A DNA stretch of 64,000 nt from Nannobrachium achirus. Lineage: Eukaryota; Chordata; Actinopteri; Myctophiformes; Myctophidae. A program made the translations under genes and the position numbers. The notes under the pieces are model-generated. The model ran no database searches. It worked only from the letters and a program-made list of their open reading frames with translations, and was not told the DNA's origin. Positions within the stretch are counted from its first letter, which is position 1. Every line of letters starts with the position of its first letter. Below are positions 22,195 to 32,798 of the stretch, piece after piece. Where the stretch lies: assembly GCA_963921795.1 (NCBI GenBank), contig OY997661.1, positions 41,327,966 to 41,391,965 of the forward strand, given 5' to 3'.

Positions 22195-23562
22195 TTACGG
22201 CAAACTGCTCCATTTGCGGATACGGTTCCAAAGGCCATATTTGACGTTTTGAGTGTGAGAGTGTGTTGCAACAGGAGAGATGATCAGAGGAGCAGAGTTT
22301 TTACCAGCATCATTAAGCCATGGACTGAAGTATGGGTAGAGTTTCTCAGTGAAGGTGCAGCCAGTGAAAGAGTAGAGGTGAACTCTGGCCTCCACATCAT
22401 AAAAGGAGACCAGACCCTCCTCATAATCCACAAACACTCCCACTTTCTGGACCTCCTCTCTGACAGGGAGACGGACAGCAGGGTCAGCAGCAGCCCTGTA
22501 CTCATTTCCATTCCTCAACTTTATAGACCAGTAACCATTGTTGGGGGTCAGTGGCATGTTTACCTTCCTGCTGATGGACTCTCTGGCCACTCCTAGATTC
22601 CAGTCAGTCTTCCCTCTAACCTGAACCTCATAGTAAAACCTTCCTGAGGAGAAGCTTTGTTTTCCTAAGACACTGGCAACTAGAGAGAATCTCTCTTTGT
22701 TCTCTGGGAGATTCCTGCTTCTGTTTCCAGTACTCACTTGTTTTCCATCCTTAGACAGAATGAGCCAGTGATGTGCTGTATCAGGGTCCAGAGTCACACC
22801 CAACTCATATTGCTGCATCCTCCTCAGCTCATCATCCTTACACAGATTATCCATCTCTTGACAGAGTGTCTTCTCCAGCTGAGCCAGAGCTTTCCTGAGT
22901 TTCCTCACAGTCCCCTCACATGAAGATCGAGGGAAGTTGATCTTTGTCCAGTCCTTGGTGGGTGGAGGAGTGTTGATGGATGTGGTGTTCTGGAGGAGGT
23001 GGTCTTCAGTGTGTGACTGCTTCAGCTCAGAGATTCTCTTCTCTAACTGAGCGATTTCCAGTTGGAGCTCTTCAATGAAACCTTCAGCCTGTTTCTCTGT
23101 TGTTTTCTTCTTCTCTTCGATGACATTAATGAGCTCAGCCTGGCTTCTCTCAATAGAGGTGATCAGAGCAGTGAAGATCTGCACACTGTCTGCTATCTCT
23201 CTGTCTGCATCTTTCTTACTGAGCTCTACTGAGTGTTGGACCTCCTGAATCTTCACTTGTCTCTCCTGGACCATCTGCTGAACTTCAGCCACTGTCTTTC
23301 TTTCATATTCTTCTTTCAACTTGTGAACCCTGAACTGATCGCCCATCTCTGCGAGAACTTTATTAACAGCGAATTCAGGTCTCTTGTGGAAGGCTTTGCT
23401 ACACAGTGGACACCTGCACTCATCCTTGGTGTTCCAGTAATGTGTGATGCAGGCTTTGCAGTAGTTGTGTCCACATGGAGTGGTGATTGGATCAGTGAAC
23501 ACATCCAGACAGATGGAACACCGGAGCTGCTCTTCAGACAGGAGATTGCTGGCAGAAGCCAT
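22195..23562 (-). CDS. TRIM-family E3 ubiquitin ligase, RING-CC-PRY/SPRY, no B-box
   Basis: A 455-residue intronless frame of the fish TRIM type. The RING finger is complete (C15, C18, C30, H32, C35, C38, C51, C54), so E2 binding and ubiquitin transfer are plausible. A long coiled coil follows at about residues 78-195, then a linker with TPPPTKDWTKI and a PRY-SPRY domain from about 255 (LGVTLDPDTAHHWLILS, GRFYYEVQV, GVFVDYEEGLVSFYDVEA) to the end. The B-box zinc finger normally present between RING and coiled coil is absent without loss of frame. Start chosen at MASASNLLSEEQ, the usual opening of these proteins, rather than seven codons upstream. Fish TRIMs of this class often act in antiviral sensing; substrate unknown. 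It sits alone among transposons. Confidence 0.92.
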   Translation of the reverse strand: MASASNLLSEEQLRCSICLDVFTDPITTPCGHNYCKACITHYWNTKDECRCPLCSKAFHKRPEFAVNKVLAEMGDQFRVHKLKEEYERKTVAEVQQMVQERQVKIQEVQHSVELSKKDADREIADSVQIFTALITSIERSQAELINVIEEKKKTTEKQAEGFIEELQLEIAQLEKRISELKQSHTEDHLLQNTTSINTPPPTKDWTKINFPRSSCEGTVRKLRKALAQLEKTLCQEMDNLCKDDELRRMQQYELGVTLDPDTAHHWLILSKDGKQVSTGNRSRNLPENKERFSLVASVLGKQSFSSGRFYYEVQVRGKTDWNLGVARESISRKVNMPLTPNNGYWSIKLRNGNEYRAAADPAVRLPVREEVQKVGVFVDYEEGLVSFYDVEARVHLYSFTGCTFTEKLYPYFSPWLNDAGKNSAPLIISPVATHSHTQNVKYGLWNRIRKWSSLP

Positions 23563-23825
23563 TTCTACGAATTGAGAATACAATTGTAGAAACGATAATA
23601 ACTGGAACGAGAGCGTCCTTTTCGCGCAGTGGCTGTGTTTGATGACGAGGCTACAGTTCCAACGTTCCTTGGGTATCGTGTCAGCCTGGCGTTTCGCTCT
23701 AACAAGCTCAGCTCCTCTTCTAAGCGCTGAAGGTGTTTTGGAGGCTCAAGTGGTCTTCCAGCAGTTGGTGATAGCCAGTAGGGAGAGTGCTTCGTACCGG
23801 ATGGTGTTCCCTCTGTCTGCGCTCT

Positions 23826-23920
23826 ACTTTTATACCCAGGGCGCCTCAGTGCTTGCATCGTCACTGTGATGTCATCATGACGACAAGTTCCGTCAGCCAT
23901 GCCCAAATAAGGAGGTCCAT
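23826..23920 (-). promoter_or_regulatory. TRIM promoter: TATA, CRE-like and CArG sites
   Basis: Reading the minus strand, a CArG box CCTTATTTGG (23,903-23,912) is followed by TGATGACATCACAGTGACG (CRE/AP-1-like) and then GGGTATAAAAGTAG (TATA at about 23,828-23,835). A 5' UTR of about 240 bases would precede the ATG at 23,562. The upstream part resembles the transposon-borne cassette at 32,495-32,555. Confidence 0.6.
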
Positions 23921-24059
23921 GCATGTCAGACTGGCCTCCAAGTACACCGATCGATTGGCAATACTAGGTAAACATACAAACCAAAAACTAGAAATACTGT
24001 TCCTACGAAACAGTGTGGGCTCGCATGGAACACCATGTATGGTCTGTCAGTTGATGTCA

Positions 24060-24211
24060 CAGTGATGTCAGATACTCAGAGCAGGGATCTCCATATATGG
24101 GCATAAAAGGGATTGTATTTATATGTTGTCAGACGACCAAATCCATATATGGCAGAGACAGATGGCGCGAGGTCGCTTTCGCCCTTGGGCGTCTTACTGG
24201 TTGTTATTAGT
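24060..24211 (+). mobile_element. Helitron-like terminus with CArG palindromes
   Basis: Two CCATATATGG sites (24,091; 24,143) precede a hairpin CGCCCTTGGGCG and the terminus TCTTACTGG followed by T. Hairpin, CTRR end and a flanking T match a Helitron 3' end. Confidence 0.6.
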
Positions 24212-24385
24212 GTAACTATATTGTTCCACTGTTTCATCCTTACTGCGGCGCTCCTACGACAAATTAGCTATGGTCTATATAATATACTATCATCCTAAAA
24301 AAAAGAACTTCTGAGGATTAATCCTAGCCTATTTTATCCTAATCTGTCCTATCATATCCTATCCTGTCTATCCTATCCTATACTA

Positions 24386-25482
24386 CAGGGGTCTTCAATG
24401 TTTTCAGGCCAAGGACCCCTTAGTTGAGAGAGAGATGAAGCAGGGACCCCCACAACCTTTTCATAGATTCCATATAGTTTCATCGTTTGACAGCACAATC
24501 ATCAGTGTATTTTGGATTTGTCTTTTCAGATATTTAACCACTTAATTGCGACCGTAGGTCGCATTTACTATCAAAAGCTCCACGGGCTGTCTGTCAGTGA
24601 GTCACACTTTTGCCCTGCTCATATCTCCACAACCGTTGCCCCGATCCATGCCAAAATGTCCACACAAACTCCTTGCCTGCCAAACTACAACCTCCAAGGA
24701 CCCCCGGAGTTCCAGGGACCCCCAGGTCCCTGGGGGACCCCCAGGTGTAAAAGAATTACCACATACACGTCACACTTTCCCCCTACTCATATCTCGGCCA
24801 CCGTTGGCCCGAATCCATGCCAAAATTTCCACACAAACTCCTTGCCTGCCAAACTACAACCTCCAAGGACCCCCGGAGTTCCAGGGGGACCCCCAGGTCG
24901 CTGGGGGACCCCCAGGTGTAAAAAAAATACCAAATGTGCAAAAATGACCAAATGACCACCCCCACGGGGCTGCTCACGGGGAATTCCCGGGGACCACCCA
25001 CTCCTGGTGCTCCAGAACGGATGCAAAAGTGGTGGCGCCCCCAGTGGAGGACCCCCTCCACTGCAGCTCACATAAAATGCCCTAACTCGGCCTAGGAGCG
25101 TCTGGGAGAGCCGGGGCCGGTACCTATTCGTCCGCCAAGGCAACGCGGAGACCCCACCCCTCATTTCTCACATGGCCCTCTTCTAGCGAGACCTACGGTC
25201 GCTTATCTCCCGATTAGGGAGTCTTACTGGTACTTTATAAATTTGACCTTTCATTCTGTACTTAGTCTGCTCTTTTTCCCCTCTACACCAAACCTCTTTG
25301 CCAAAATAGCCGATCTACAAGCTCTAGAGCTAAGTAGCTCTAGCAGATTCTGCTTGTGGCAAAGCATCTTTGATGTTTATTCACCTATATAAAAAATGAA
25401 GAAAAAAAGTTTCTATCACTCAAAGATTTGGAGGGCCCCCTGTAGTAACTCTGAGGACCCCCTAGGGGTCCCCGACCCCCTG
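24386..25482. mobile_element. CAGGGGTCTTCAACG-family hAT, split by Helitron-like element
   Basis: Ends CAGGGGTCTTCAATGTTTTC and GGGGTCCCCGACCCCCTG with perfect 8-bp duplication CTATACTA (24,378-24,385; 25,483-25,490). A decayed palindrome lies near 25,302-25,365. The interior is interrupted at 24,543-25,230. Confidence 0.88.
24543..25230 (+). mobile_element. Helitron-like non-autonomous element
   Basis: The left end is TTGCGACCGTAGGTCGCA (hairpin). The body has two diverged tandem blocks with CAAACTACAACCTCCAAGGA. The right end has a hairpin CTCCCGATTAGGGAG then TCTTACTGG and a host T. The related hAT copy at 26,753-27,161 lacks it and retains AATACTTC at the right junction. No Rep/helicase is present. 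Confidence 0.65.
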
Positions 25483-26063
25483 CTATACTAGGATCCTTGA
25501 CAGGATTCACAATGTGCTATGTGCCCTTTTCCTGAAAAGAAAGAAATGTATACGTTGCTTCTTAACACTTCTTTCTCTGCTTTTCTTTAGGATTATTTAG
25601 AAGAATATAATCTGCTTACTGTGACTCTGGCCTATGTACTTAACACAATTGGCTGCTTGTGTTGAATGAGGCCTACCTTTGTGCTCAATGGTAAAGTGAT
25701 ACTTATGATGTGCAAGATTATCGCTATATAATTTGCCACGGGGCGAATGTTCCATTTGCAGCCATACAACTATGAGCAGCCTTTTGTGTGTCTCTGAAAC
25801 GCTGCCAAAGTTGACTCCTGCAGTGATGTCACTGGGTGGGAACGCGATGCGACACGTTGTGACTGTGAGCTTGTAGATCGGCTATTGTCACTCTCCGTTG
25901 TGTGCCGAAGTGGGGCAGTAAGGGCAGGGACGTGCTGGCCATTGGGAAAAGCGGGACAACTCCCGAACGGCCGGTTCATTCCCGGGCCGGTCCAGGCCGG
26001 CCATTAGGAAGAAATTAACAATAAAATGTCGGCCTTCTTCCATTTTGGGGGCTGGGCAGCCAA

Positions 26064-26460
26064 CAAAGTCGGGCAGAAACCTTGTATCTCCAAGTTTCAA
26101 ATGTGTAATTTTTTTTCGCAAAGCAAAGCCCTGCTTCATCATACAAGGCCGTTGCACAATTAAGTATAGTGAAAACAGCAGATCTACAAGCACACAACGC
26201 CTCGCGGTGCGAGGCGTTGTGTGCTTGTAGATCGGCTGTTTTCACTAGTTTAAAGGGGATACACCATGATAATTCACTTTTCCTATTTTAAAACCTTTTT
26301 TTGGGGTCCCACTAGCACCTTCATATCCTCATTATGGGACATAAACAATATGACATAAATACTTTTTAAATGCATGGTGTATCACCTTTAAATCATTTTT
26401 AAAATGATAAATACAAAACAAACGGTTTTGGACATATAAGGTTTCCACCCGACAACGATG
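26064..26460. mobile_element. GTCGGGCAGAAACC MITE, copy E
   Basis: Ends AGTCGGGCAGAAACCTTGTA and GGTTTCCACCCGACAACG. A complete palindrome lies at 26,168-26,246. It is itself interrupted by a TTAA MITE at 26,250-26,391. Confidence 0.85.
26250..26391. mobile_element. Small TTAA MITE
   Basis: Terminal repeats TTAAAGGGGATACACCATG and CATGGTGTATCACCTTTAA, about 140 bp. Its removal rejoins ACTAGTTTAA with ATCATTTTTAAAATGA, as in the empty copies. Confidence 0.85.
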
Positions 26461-26752
26461 AAATATAACTAAAATAAAAATGAGGGCCTCCCCAACTCTT
26501 TTTCCCGGGCAGAATCAGGGGCCCAGCACGTCCCTGAGTAAGGGCTCCCGTTAAATATATGAAATGTCGACTGAAATGCAGTGTTGATACATAACGTTCA
26601 AAACGTAACAGATTACATTATTAACTGTAATGAAATAATTACTTTTAGGCTACTTTGGAGTACTCCTTTATCAACAGAATATACTGTTAGATGAAGTAAT
26701 CCACAGGTTACTGAAATAAATCAGTTTACAATACTTAGACCAATTAGACCAG

Positions 26753-27161
26753 AGGTCTTCAACAGGGGGTCCTCAGAGTTACTACAGGGGGTCCTCCAAA
26801 TCTTTGTGTAATAGAAACTTTTTTTCTCCTTTTTTATAGGTAATAACCACTTGAACCCTAACGTCCATATTCTGAGAACTTTAGCCGAAAATAGCAGATC
26901 TACAAGGCATGCTCACAGAGCTTGTAGATCGGCTATTTTCGGCAAAGAGGTTTGGTGTAGAGGGGAAAAGGTCAAGTGTATGAAGTATTGGCGGTTAAGT
27001 GGTTAAATATCTGAAAACACAAATTGACATGAATCCAAAATACACTGATGATTGTGCTGTCAAACAATGAAACTATATGAAATCTATGAACAGGTTGTGG
27101 GGGTCCCTGCTTCATCTCTCTCTCAGCTAAGGGGTCCTTGGCCTGAAAACGTTGAAGATCT
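26753..27161. mobile_element. CAGGGGTCTTCAACG-family hAT, reverse copy
   Basis: Runs from GAGGTCTTCAACAGGGGGTC to GAAAACGTTGAAGATCTG. A complete palindrome sits at 26,884-26,943. It lacks the Helitron-like insert of the 24,386 copy and so serves as an empty site. Confidence 0.75.
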
Positions 27162-27301
27162 GTCAGAATTAGCGATGCAATGTTCTCAACCTCGGTGGTA
27201 CATTATACAGCATGCGTTCAAATTTCTGTGTCTTTGTGTGAACCTTGATACTTCCCCTCTTTTTCTCGTCAATCAAATGTTTTCCACTTACGCCAGGTTA
27301 G

Positions 27302-27868
27302 CAGGGGTGTCACAAAGGGGGGGAGGGGGAGGGGGGGTGGGACTGAGTTACTGGGCCCAAGGTAGAGGGGCCTTAATTATGTTATACTTTAGCTATTGAA
27401 AATAGCTTGTAGATCTACTATTTTTGAAAAGTCGTGAAAATGTGTGCAAATCTTTGAATATATGTATTTTTTAAGCGAACATTTGTAACTCAAATTTTGC
27501 TTCTGGGGGGTCCCTGGAACTAAATATTTCGAGATGGGGGTCCGACGTCCCGTGGTCAAATACATATAATTATGGGGGTCCTTGACATGAAAAGATTAGA
27601 GCACCACTAACATAGAAACACAAGGTTTTCAAAAAACCTTAGAAGGATTAGAAATATTCAAAGACTTGCACAAAATGTTCACGATTCGAGTGCCGCGCTG
27701 CGAGCTTGTAGATCTGCTATTTTTTCAATAGAAGCACAAAATAATGCGTAATAGTGCGTTCCCAGTCGAAACAGGTTAAACCCCCTCCCCCTATGAAGAA
27801 CATTCATGGGGGGCCCGCAGTGAATCCTTGTACCCAGCTAGGGCCCAGAATTTGGTGCGTCACCCCTG
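27302..27868. mobile_element. CAGGGGYGTCACAAG-family hAT
   Basis: Ends CAGGGGTGTCACAAAGGGGG and TTGGTGCGTCACCCCTG with perfect 8-bp duplication CAGGTTAG (27,294-27,301; 27,869-27,876). It carries decayed palindrome halves at about 27,400-27,425 and 27,695-27,725. Confidence 0.9.
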
Positions 27869-27879
27869 CAGGTTAGATC

Positions 27880-28380
27880 AACTCGAAGGTTGCGGCCTAA
27901 TTGTACCTGACAGGTGCTTGCGTCTCACCGCCGCAGTCGCGCACAGGTCGCGGCGTATAAGTGGCACCTCCGAAATTGCCCTTCCTGAGCCTTTGACAGC
28001 TAATGGTAACAAAGACGACGGCTGGAATGTCGATGCTCTCTATATACGGAGGGCCCTAGTGAAACACATAGCCCAGGGCAGGATTTTCGGAGCACTGTGG
28101 TGAAATCACCACGGAAGGCGACCTTCTTTTTTGGGGCTTTTTTACGTGTACAGGCAGGATTGACATTAGAAATGAACACGCGCGGGGGGAGAGAGAGGGA
28201 GAGAGAGAGAGATCCACAGGGAGAGTTGTGTCAAAGGGATTCTTCAGTTCAATTGTAATGGTTCGCCTCTCTTAAAGAGGGCATGTTCTGACAGACCCTA
28301 TTAAAAGGCACTGATATTTAGGCCTACTTACCCCTGGCTCACTGTGCTGACAGAACGCAACTTTTTTTTGGTTCGATTCA
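27880..28380. other. No gene or clear repeat seen
   Basis: Moderately GC-rich unique sequence with a (GA)n run near 28,188-28,212. A 91-codon open stretch here has no recognisable similarity and no splice or start context. Confidence 0.4.
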
Positions 28381-28385
28381 AGGGA

Positions 28386-28735
28386 AACCAGTAAGACTCC
28401 CTAAATCGGGAGATATGCGACCGTCAGGTCGCATACACAAACTTAAGAAGGCAATGGTAGGCAATCAGGAGGGAATATGGGAAATGTGACAGATCCATGT
28501 GGATGACATGACTTTACTGTGTACCGCTTTGCGTGATTTTAGGGCAAAATCTGTAGGAGCAGTGTCCAAAAAATCTGCCTGATAGTGGCGCTAGATGGGA
28601 CAGATGCATGTTGATGACATGACTGTAGAGATTCTGTGTACCGCTTTGTGTGATTTTAGGGCAAAATCTGTGGGAAAAGTTTTGCAAGAATCGGCCTCAT
28701 GGTGGCACTAAGCAAGTTATGACTTTCAGAATGCC
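28386..28735 (-). mobile_element. Helitron-like element, 3'-end portion
   Basis: In reverse orientation: A, then CCAGTAAGACTCCC, a hairpin, ATGCGACCGTCAGGTCGCAT, then the common body with GATTTTAGGGCAAAATCTGT twice in tandem. Confidence 0.65.
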
Positions 28736-28981
28736 CTGTTCTTTTCTGTTCTATGCTATTGTGTTGAGTGATCTGTGTGGCCATGTGGGCATGTGTTGTC
28801 CCCTCCAGGACAGACGGCCGCGTTGACTTCGTGACTGGACGACCTCACCGTGCATTATAGTGACTTAATTTCTTCAAATGGATTACTTGGACAATGTTAG
28901 CTTACTCAAATGACAGACAAGGTTTACTAGTCATGGGAGCTGGGATTTGTCTTGTTGGCTTCTACATTAAAGTTGACCCGG

Positions 28982-28984
<3 letters not shown>

Positions 28985-29057
<73 letters not shown>

Positions 29058-29085
29058 GCGTGTGTGCGTGCGCGCGTGTGTGTGT
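28985..29085. repeat. (TG)n microsatellite
   Basis: A pure TG run to 29,052, then TG/CG variants. Confidence 0.97.
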
Positions 29086-29519
29086 TAGGGCATTAACGTC
29101 TTGTGATTTTTGCAAGTCGACTCGACTCAGTAAAAAGTTGAGTTGAAGTCGACTTTATCGTTTGATGACGTCATCACATCACACACGACCCCCCAATAAT
29201 TTTTGGGGGTCCCCAGATGATTAACTTAATGTGAAACATTGTTTTCTCACTCAGCTGTAAACAAACCAACATAAAGTTTAAGTGTATAAAGGGTATCTTC
29301 ACATTTCTAAAGTGCCAATTTAAGGACTTTTTAATACCTCTTAAATGACAAATTAAATATTGTCCAAATTGTCAAATATATAGAGGCAGAACGTTGCGCG
29401 GCGTTGTGAGCATGTAGATCGGCTATTTTCACAATAGAACTTTTTTTTTTCTTTGACTTTCTACTTCGACTTTCGACTTTATCTGGTGGGAGTCGACTTG
29501 TGTAATCGTTAATGCCCTA
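29086..29519. mobile_element. Chimeric hAT MITE, TAGGGCATTAACG termini
   Basis: Ends TAGGGCATTAACG and CGTTAATGCCCTA with an 8-bp duplication GTGTGTGT/GTGTGAGT. The interior is the CCCCAGATGATTAACTTAAT cassette of the CAGTGGTTCTCAACC family, in direct orientation here and inverted in the 21,115 copy. A half palindrome lies near 29,398-29,440. Confidence 0.78.
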
Positions 29520-29713
29520 GTGTGAGTTCGTCTAGCTATACTCATGGGGACTAAACGCATGTTCACACAGTCACCTCCAGGGCACCTCTGACAGTGTGGG
29601 GACAAAATAGTAGGTCCCCACAACGGTTAGGTTTAGGGTTAGGCCACAGGACTTGCATAAAAATGAATGGAAGTCTATGTAATGTCCCCACAAGTGATGT
29701 AAATACCTGTATA

Positions 29714-29861
<148 letters not shown>

Positions 29862-30045
29862 TTGTGTTGTTGGATGTGGGATCTGTCATTCTCAAGCCTT
29901 TCTCTCTGTATGGAATGCAGTATTTGGGCCAGACCTCAGACAGGTGCCCCATGCTACTATAAGCCAACAAGTCTGAACAGGGGTAGTCAAATACATGTAA
30001 TGCTATGCCCTCTGCTTATATTGCACATTTTCTGTGTATCACAAT

Positions 30046-30530
30046 CAGGGGCGTCACAAGGGGTAGGAAAGTTAGACCGAGTTACCGGGGCCCAAGGTGG
30101 AGGGGCCCTAGTAACTTTAGCTATTGAAAAATAGCAGATATACAAGCTCACAGCGCGGCACCGAGTGCCGCGCTGCGAGCTTGTAGATCTGCTATTTTTG
30201 AAAAGTTGTGAAAATGTGTGAAAATCTTTGAATAATATTCAATTTTTAAGCGAACATTTCTAACTAACATTTTGCTTCTGGGGGTCCCTGGAACGAAATA
30301 TTTTGAGATCGGGGTCCGTGGCCAAATACATATCATCTTGGGGGTCCTTGACATAGGTTTCTTGTACACATTTTCACGATTTTTCAAAAATAGCAGATCT
30401 ACAAGCTCGCAGCGCGGCACTCGGTGCCGCGCTGTGAGCTTGTATATCTGCTATTTTTTAATAGTTAAAGCACAGGGGCCCCACAGTGAATCCTTGTACC
30501 CGGGGCCCAGAATTTGGTGTGACGCCCCTG
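30046..30530. mobile_element. CAGGGGYGTCACAAG-family hAT with 46-bp flanking repeats
   Basis: Ends CAGGGGCGTCACAAGGGG and TTGGTGTGACGCCCCTG. Two complete palindromes (30,124-30,202; 30,384-30,459). Instead of an 8-bp duplication, a 46-bp direct repeat with one mismatch flanks it (30,000-30,045; 30,531-30,576). Confidence 0.88.
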
Positions 30531-30690
30531 ATGCTATGCCCTCTGCTTATATTGCACATTTTCCGTGTATCACAATTTATACTGACTGCAGGCTTGGCCT
30601 ACCATGAAGTAAATGTAAGCCTCTTGTAAATTCTTATGAAGAAATGTTAAACCTTAGATACTTTATCTTCCCATTACGTTGCTGTGTGTG

Positions 30691-31134
30691 CAGTGGTGTA
30701 AAGTAACTAAGTAGAGTTACTTAAGTATTGTACTTAAGAACAATTTTGAGGTGTTTGTACTTGAGTATTTCCAGTTTTCACTACTTTTACTTCTACTCTC
30801 TGCATCTCGGATCCAAATATTGTACTTTTACTCCACTACAATTATTTGAAAACTTTAGTTACTTTGCAGTTATAAATTATAATATTACAAAACATACATT
30901 ACTGTAACATACATTTAGCCCTATATACCTAGGCCATTTGAAAATATAGCCGAGCTTGAGCTATGCGATGCGATGCGTTGTGAGCTTGTAGATATTTTCA
31001 AACATTTTGGTGCCAATACTTTTGTAATTTTACTCAAGTACATTTTGAATTCTGGAATTTTACTTGTAACGGAGTACTTCTTCATTGCAGTATTGATACT
31101 TTTACTCAAAAAAGTAGTACTTTTTCCACCACTG
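30691..31134. mobile_element. CAGTGGTGTAAAGTA-family hAT
   Basis: Ends CAGTGGTGTAAAGTAACTAA and AGTACTTTTTCCACCACTG. A partial palindrome lies at about 30,941-31,003. Flanks are GT-rich, so the target duplication is ambiguous. Confidence 0.8.
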
Positions 31135-31491
31135 TGCGTGCGTGCGTGCGTGTGTGGGCGCGCAGCATGCGTGATTGTGATTCTCTGCACTTTCCTCGCT
31201 TTTAAATCTCACAAAGCTAAGGCTTGTCAGAAATTTTAACTCAAATGCCCCGGAAAGTAAGCTACTGGCTGCGCGCTAATATCGTCTTCTCTAACAATCA
31301 ATCACTTTGAAGATTGACAGTAATTTTACAACCCTTTAATTAGGACCTGGGGGCAAGTCGCCTCACAGGGTTCAAGTTCATTCAATATTGTAAATCTTGC
31401 CCCAAGCGCCTACTGTAGAATTCCCAGTGGTGTGCCTTAAGTACATTTACTCAAGTACTTTACTTAAAGGGGAGAACCACCCATTTTCAAT

Positions 31492-31976
31492 ACTGTCGTC
31501 AATTACTTGCGACGGTCAGGTCGCAGTTTCTAGTTACTATCAAAACCTCCACCAGCTGTCCGTCAGTCTGTAAGTCACGTCACATGTCAAACGTCACACT
31601 TTTCCCCTACTCATATCTCCGCCACCGTTGCCCCGATCCATGCCAAACTTTGCACACACTCCTTGGCTGCCAAACCACAACCCCCTCATTTCTCACAAGG
31701 CCCTCTTCTAGCGCCACCATGAGGCCGATTCTTGCAAGACACATTTTTGGACACTGCTCCTACAGATTTTGCCCTAAAATCACGCAAACCGGTACACAGT
31801 ATCTCTACACAGTCATGTCATCAAAATGCATCTGTCCCATCTAGCGCCACCATCTGGACGATTTTTGAAAAACACATTTTTGGACACTGCTCCTACAGAT
31901 TTTGCCCTAAAATCACGCAAAGCGGTACACAGTATCTCTACAGGCATGTCACCAGTAAGACTCCCTAATCGGGAGA
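31492..31976 (+). mobile_element. Helitron-like element, reverse and direct parts
   Basis: Starts near TTGCGACGGTCAGGTCGCA. The body holds two tandem copies of ACACTGCTCCTACAGATTTT. An inverted terminus (CCAGTAAGACTCCC, hairpin, GGGAGATA) lies at 31,951-31,978, so two copies may meet here. Confidence 0.55.
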
Positions 31977-32208
31977 TATCTCCACAAATAGGCCAAAAGT
32001 TTGTTTTACCAATTATTACACTCTATGTGAACATTTACATCAACAAATCCCAAGTACTATGCAGAACGACCCATTTCAAGTTTTTAATGTACAACAATAT
32101 TTAGAAAATAGGTCTACAAGCTCACAATGCTACGCATTGTCCTCGTCCCTTATATTCCCATAGGTTATATGGAGATCTCAGTGTTTGTCAGTCCTTGTTC
32201 ATTTATGC

Positions 32209-32399
32209 CCATATATGGACATCTCTATATCTACTGTAACAGTCCTTGTCCCTTTATGCCCATATATGGAGATCTCTTAACTGTAAGCCCTTGTCCCTTT
32301 TATGCCCATATATGGATATCCCTGATGTCATCCGTATATGCCCATATATGGGCTTTCTAATATGCCCATATATGGAGATCTCTGTATCTCCATATATGG
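32209..32399. promoter_or_regulatory. Six CCATATATGG CArG-type palindromes in 190 bp
   Basis: Perfect CC(A/T)6GG sites at 32,209, 32,260, 32,306, 32,342, 32,366 and 32,390. The motif matches the serum response factor site by sequence; occupancy is unknown. The array is part of a dispersed repeat. Confidence 0.7.
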
Positions 32400-32494
32400 G
32401 TATAAAAGGATACTTCAGGTCTGACATCAGGTTTGTTTATATTGGGTTGCTAGGTTTGACATCACAAACTCCATGGGCCATCTGACCCAGAAAT

Positions 32495-32625
32495 CTATAT
32501 TTGGGCATAGATGACTCATCGTGACCTCATCATGATTTCAATCGCTATAAAAGGACTCAGTGACATACACTCTCCACAGATAAAGCAGATAACCTACGCA
32601 TCACACAAAGTCTGCTCTTCCCTGG
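32495..32625 (+). promoter_or_regulatory. Promoter-like cassette in a repeat
   Basis: ATATTTGGGCATAGATGACTCATC (about 32,498-32,521, with an AP-1 core TGACTCA), GTGACCTCATCATGA, then GCTATAAAAGG (about 32,545-32,554). About 75 bases downstream CTTCCCTG|GTGAGAA reads as a splice donor. Confidence 0.45.
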
Positions 32626-32769
32626 TGAGAATTGCCCCTTTATATAGGGCTTGTTTGTGTATTGTATGACATCACGCCACATCATCAGCTGTGGACTGTA
32701 TGACATCACGCCACATCATCAGCTGTGGACTCTGTGATGTCAGAGTGATGTCAGACTGATGCGTCACAC

Positions 32770-32798
32770 GTCGACCGCACGTGTGACGTGCGGTCGAC
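32770..32798. repeat. Perfect 29-bp hairpin
   Basis: The arm GTCGACCGCACGT and its complement flank GTG. It is preceded by a 35-bp tandem repeat with GACATCACGCCACATCATCA (about 32,666-32,735). Confidence 0.85.

Larger units (their letters stand above)
25925..26536. mobile_element. CAGGGACGTGCTGG-family hAT, with two nested MITEs
   Basis: Ends CAGGGACGTGCTGGCC and GGGGCCCAGCACGTCCCTG with perfect 8-bp duplication AGTAAGGG (25,917-25,924; 26,537-26,544). It contains a GTCGGGCAGAAACC-type MITE (about 26,064-26,460). Confidence 0.9.

Noticed and set aside
24512-25164. Proline-rich frames on both strands
   Set aside because: They fall in the Helitron-like repeat blocks; the tandem GGACCCCC content produces low-complexity translation.
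27828-28103. A 91-codon frame as a possible gene
   Set aside because: No start context, no splice signals and no recognisable domain.
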